From: Seohaeicola saemankumensis
GTDB lineage: Bacteria > Pseudomonadota > Alphaproteobacteria > Rhodobacterales > Rhodobacteraceae
Assembly: GCF_020171285.1 (NCBI RefSeq)
Contig: NZ_JAIUZI010000003.1
Coordinates: 62,001 to 126,000 of the forward strand
Reading direction: 5' to 3'
Length of the DNA: 64,000 nucleotides
Shown here piece after piece: positions 63,838 through 64,000 of the stretch (within the stretch, counting starts at the first letter, position 1; each line of letters starts with the position of its first letter). Both the position numbers and the translations under genes were made by a program. The notes beneath the pieces were generated by a model, which ran no database searches, was not told where the DNA came from, and saw only the letters and a list, made by a program, of their open reading frames with translations.

Positions 63838-64000
63838 GATGGTTTCAGCTTGGCCAGAACGTCGGGGGAAGGAGCCGGCAGTTGGTCCAGGATCAGCTCA
63901 GCCACCAGGGCCAGCGCTGGATGGTCCAGACCTCGTCGCAAATGATCCCAGACGCGTGGGATCAGGTCGACGTAGTGCGGTTTCCCGTAGTCCGTGGCAA
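63834..64000 (-). CDS. AmgK-like sugar kinase/phosphotransferase, C-terminal end only
   Basis: The last 54 codons are visible. They read ATDYGKPHYVDLIPRVWDHL onward, with the HPAL segment and a proline-rich end, which matches the C-terminus of aminoglycoside phosphotransferase-like sugar kinases (AmgK, N-acetylmuramate/N-acetylglucosamine kinase). The stop overlaps the murU start by 4 bases. The rest lies outside the window, so the assignment leans on the context. Confidence 0.7.
   Translation of the reverse strand, partial: ATDYGKPHYVDLIPRVWDHLRRGLDHPALALVAELILDQLPAPSPDVLAKLKPS

Noticed and set aside
1..64000. Mobile elements, CRISPR arrays, prophage, toxin-antitoxin pairs, tRNA and rRNA genes
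   Set aside because: No transposase, integrase, regularly spaced repeats, phage structural genes or RNA-gene signatures were found; gene content and style are uniform throughout.

Overview
This window looks like a contiguous piece of the main chromosome of an alphaproteobacterium, most likely a marine member of the Roseobacter group (Rhodobacterales). The signs are the GC-rich coding sequence, the order parB-parA-rsmG-mnmG-mnmE-rho-hemJ // maf-aroE-coaE-dnaQ next to a probable replication origin, AddAB instead of RecBCD, HemJ as the protoporphyrinogen oxidase, and a NaChBac-type sodium channel of the kind known from Silicibacter/Ruegeria and Roseobacter. I see no phage, insertion sequence, CRISPR array, tRNA or rRNA gene. 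Coding density is very high, and many neighbouring genes overlap by a few bases, which suggests translational coupling.

Left part (1-20 kb). A rimP-nusA operon runs off the left edge and has its own promoter plus an intrinsic-terminator-like leader. It is followed by a proline iminopeptidase with a half-size peptide-binding protein, ubiG, an operon comF-grxC-nitrilase-marR, an NDUFAF5-like methyltransferase, hemH, and an envelope group (small secreted peptide, two L,D-transpeptidases, CAP lipoprotein). Then come a voltage-gated sodium channel, an RNA (uracil-5) methyltransferase, a pair of half-size ABC exporters, cca, a CoA-type Nudix hydrolase and hslO.

Middle (20-38 kb). This holds a second Nudix protein, a response-regulator/PP2C phosphatase divergent from a lone Hpt protein, ilvA, argG, a sulfotransferase-like/class IV aminotransferase-like pair, exported MsrA, a ribokinase-like kinase, maeB, mutS, hrcA-grpE, and the cluster rph-rdgB-hemW-DUF454.

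Origin region (38-48.5 kb). parAB, rsmG, mnmG, mnmE, rho and hemJ all read leftward and maf, aroE, coaE and dnaQ read rightward. They diverge from a 406-bp gene-free, partly AT-rich segment (45399-45804) with several DnaA-box-like sequences, which I call the probable oriC. Two perfect 16-bp parS sites lie inside the coding starts of rsmG and mnmG, 3-5 kb away, next to the parAB genes whose product binds them.

Right part (48.5-64 kb). secB and fxsA are followed by a Tim44-like/mltA/smr operon, an MFS transporter with an alpha/beta-hydrolase lipoprotein, hslVU behind a sigma32-like promoter, and the operon amgK (partial)-murU-addB-addA-trxA, closed by a strong terminator. Functionally the window is mostly housekeeping: replication and segregation, repair, protein quality control, haem synthesis, tRNA modification and cell-wall turnover, with a few poorly described pieces set out in the findings.
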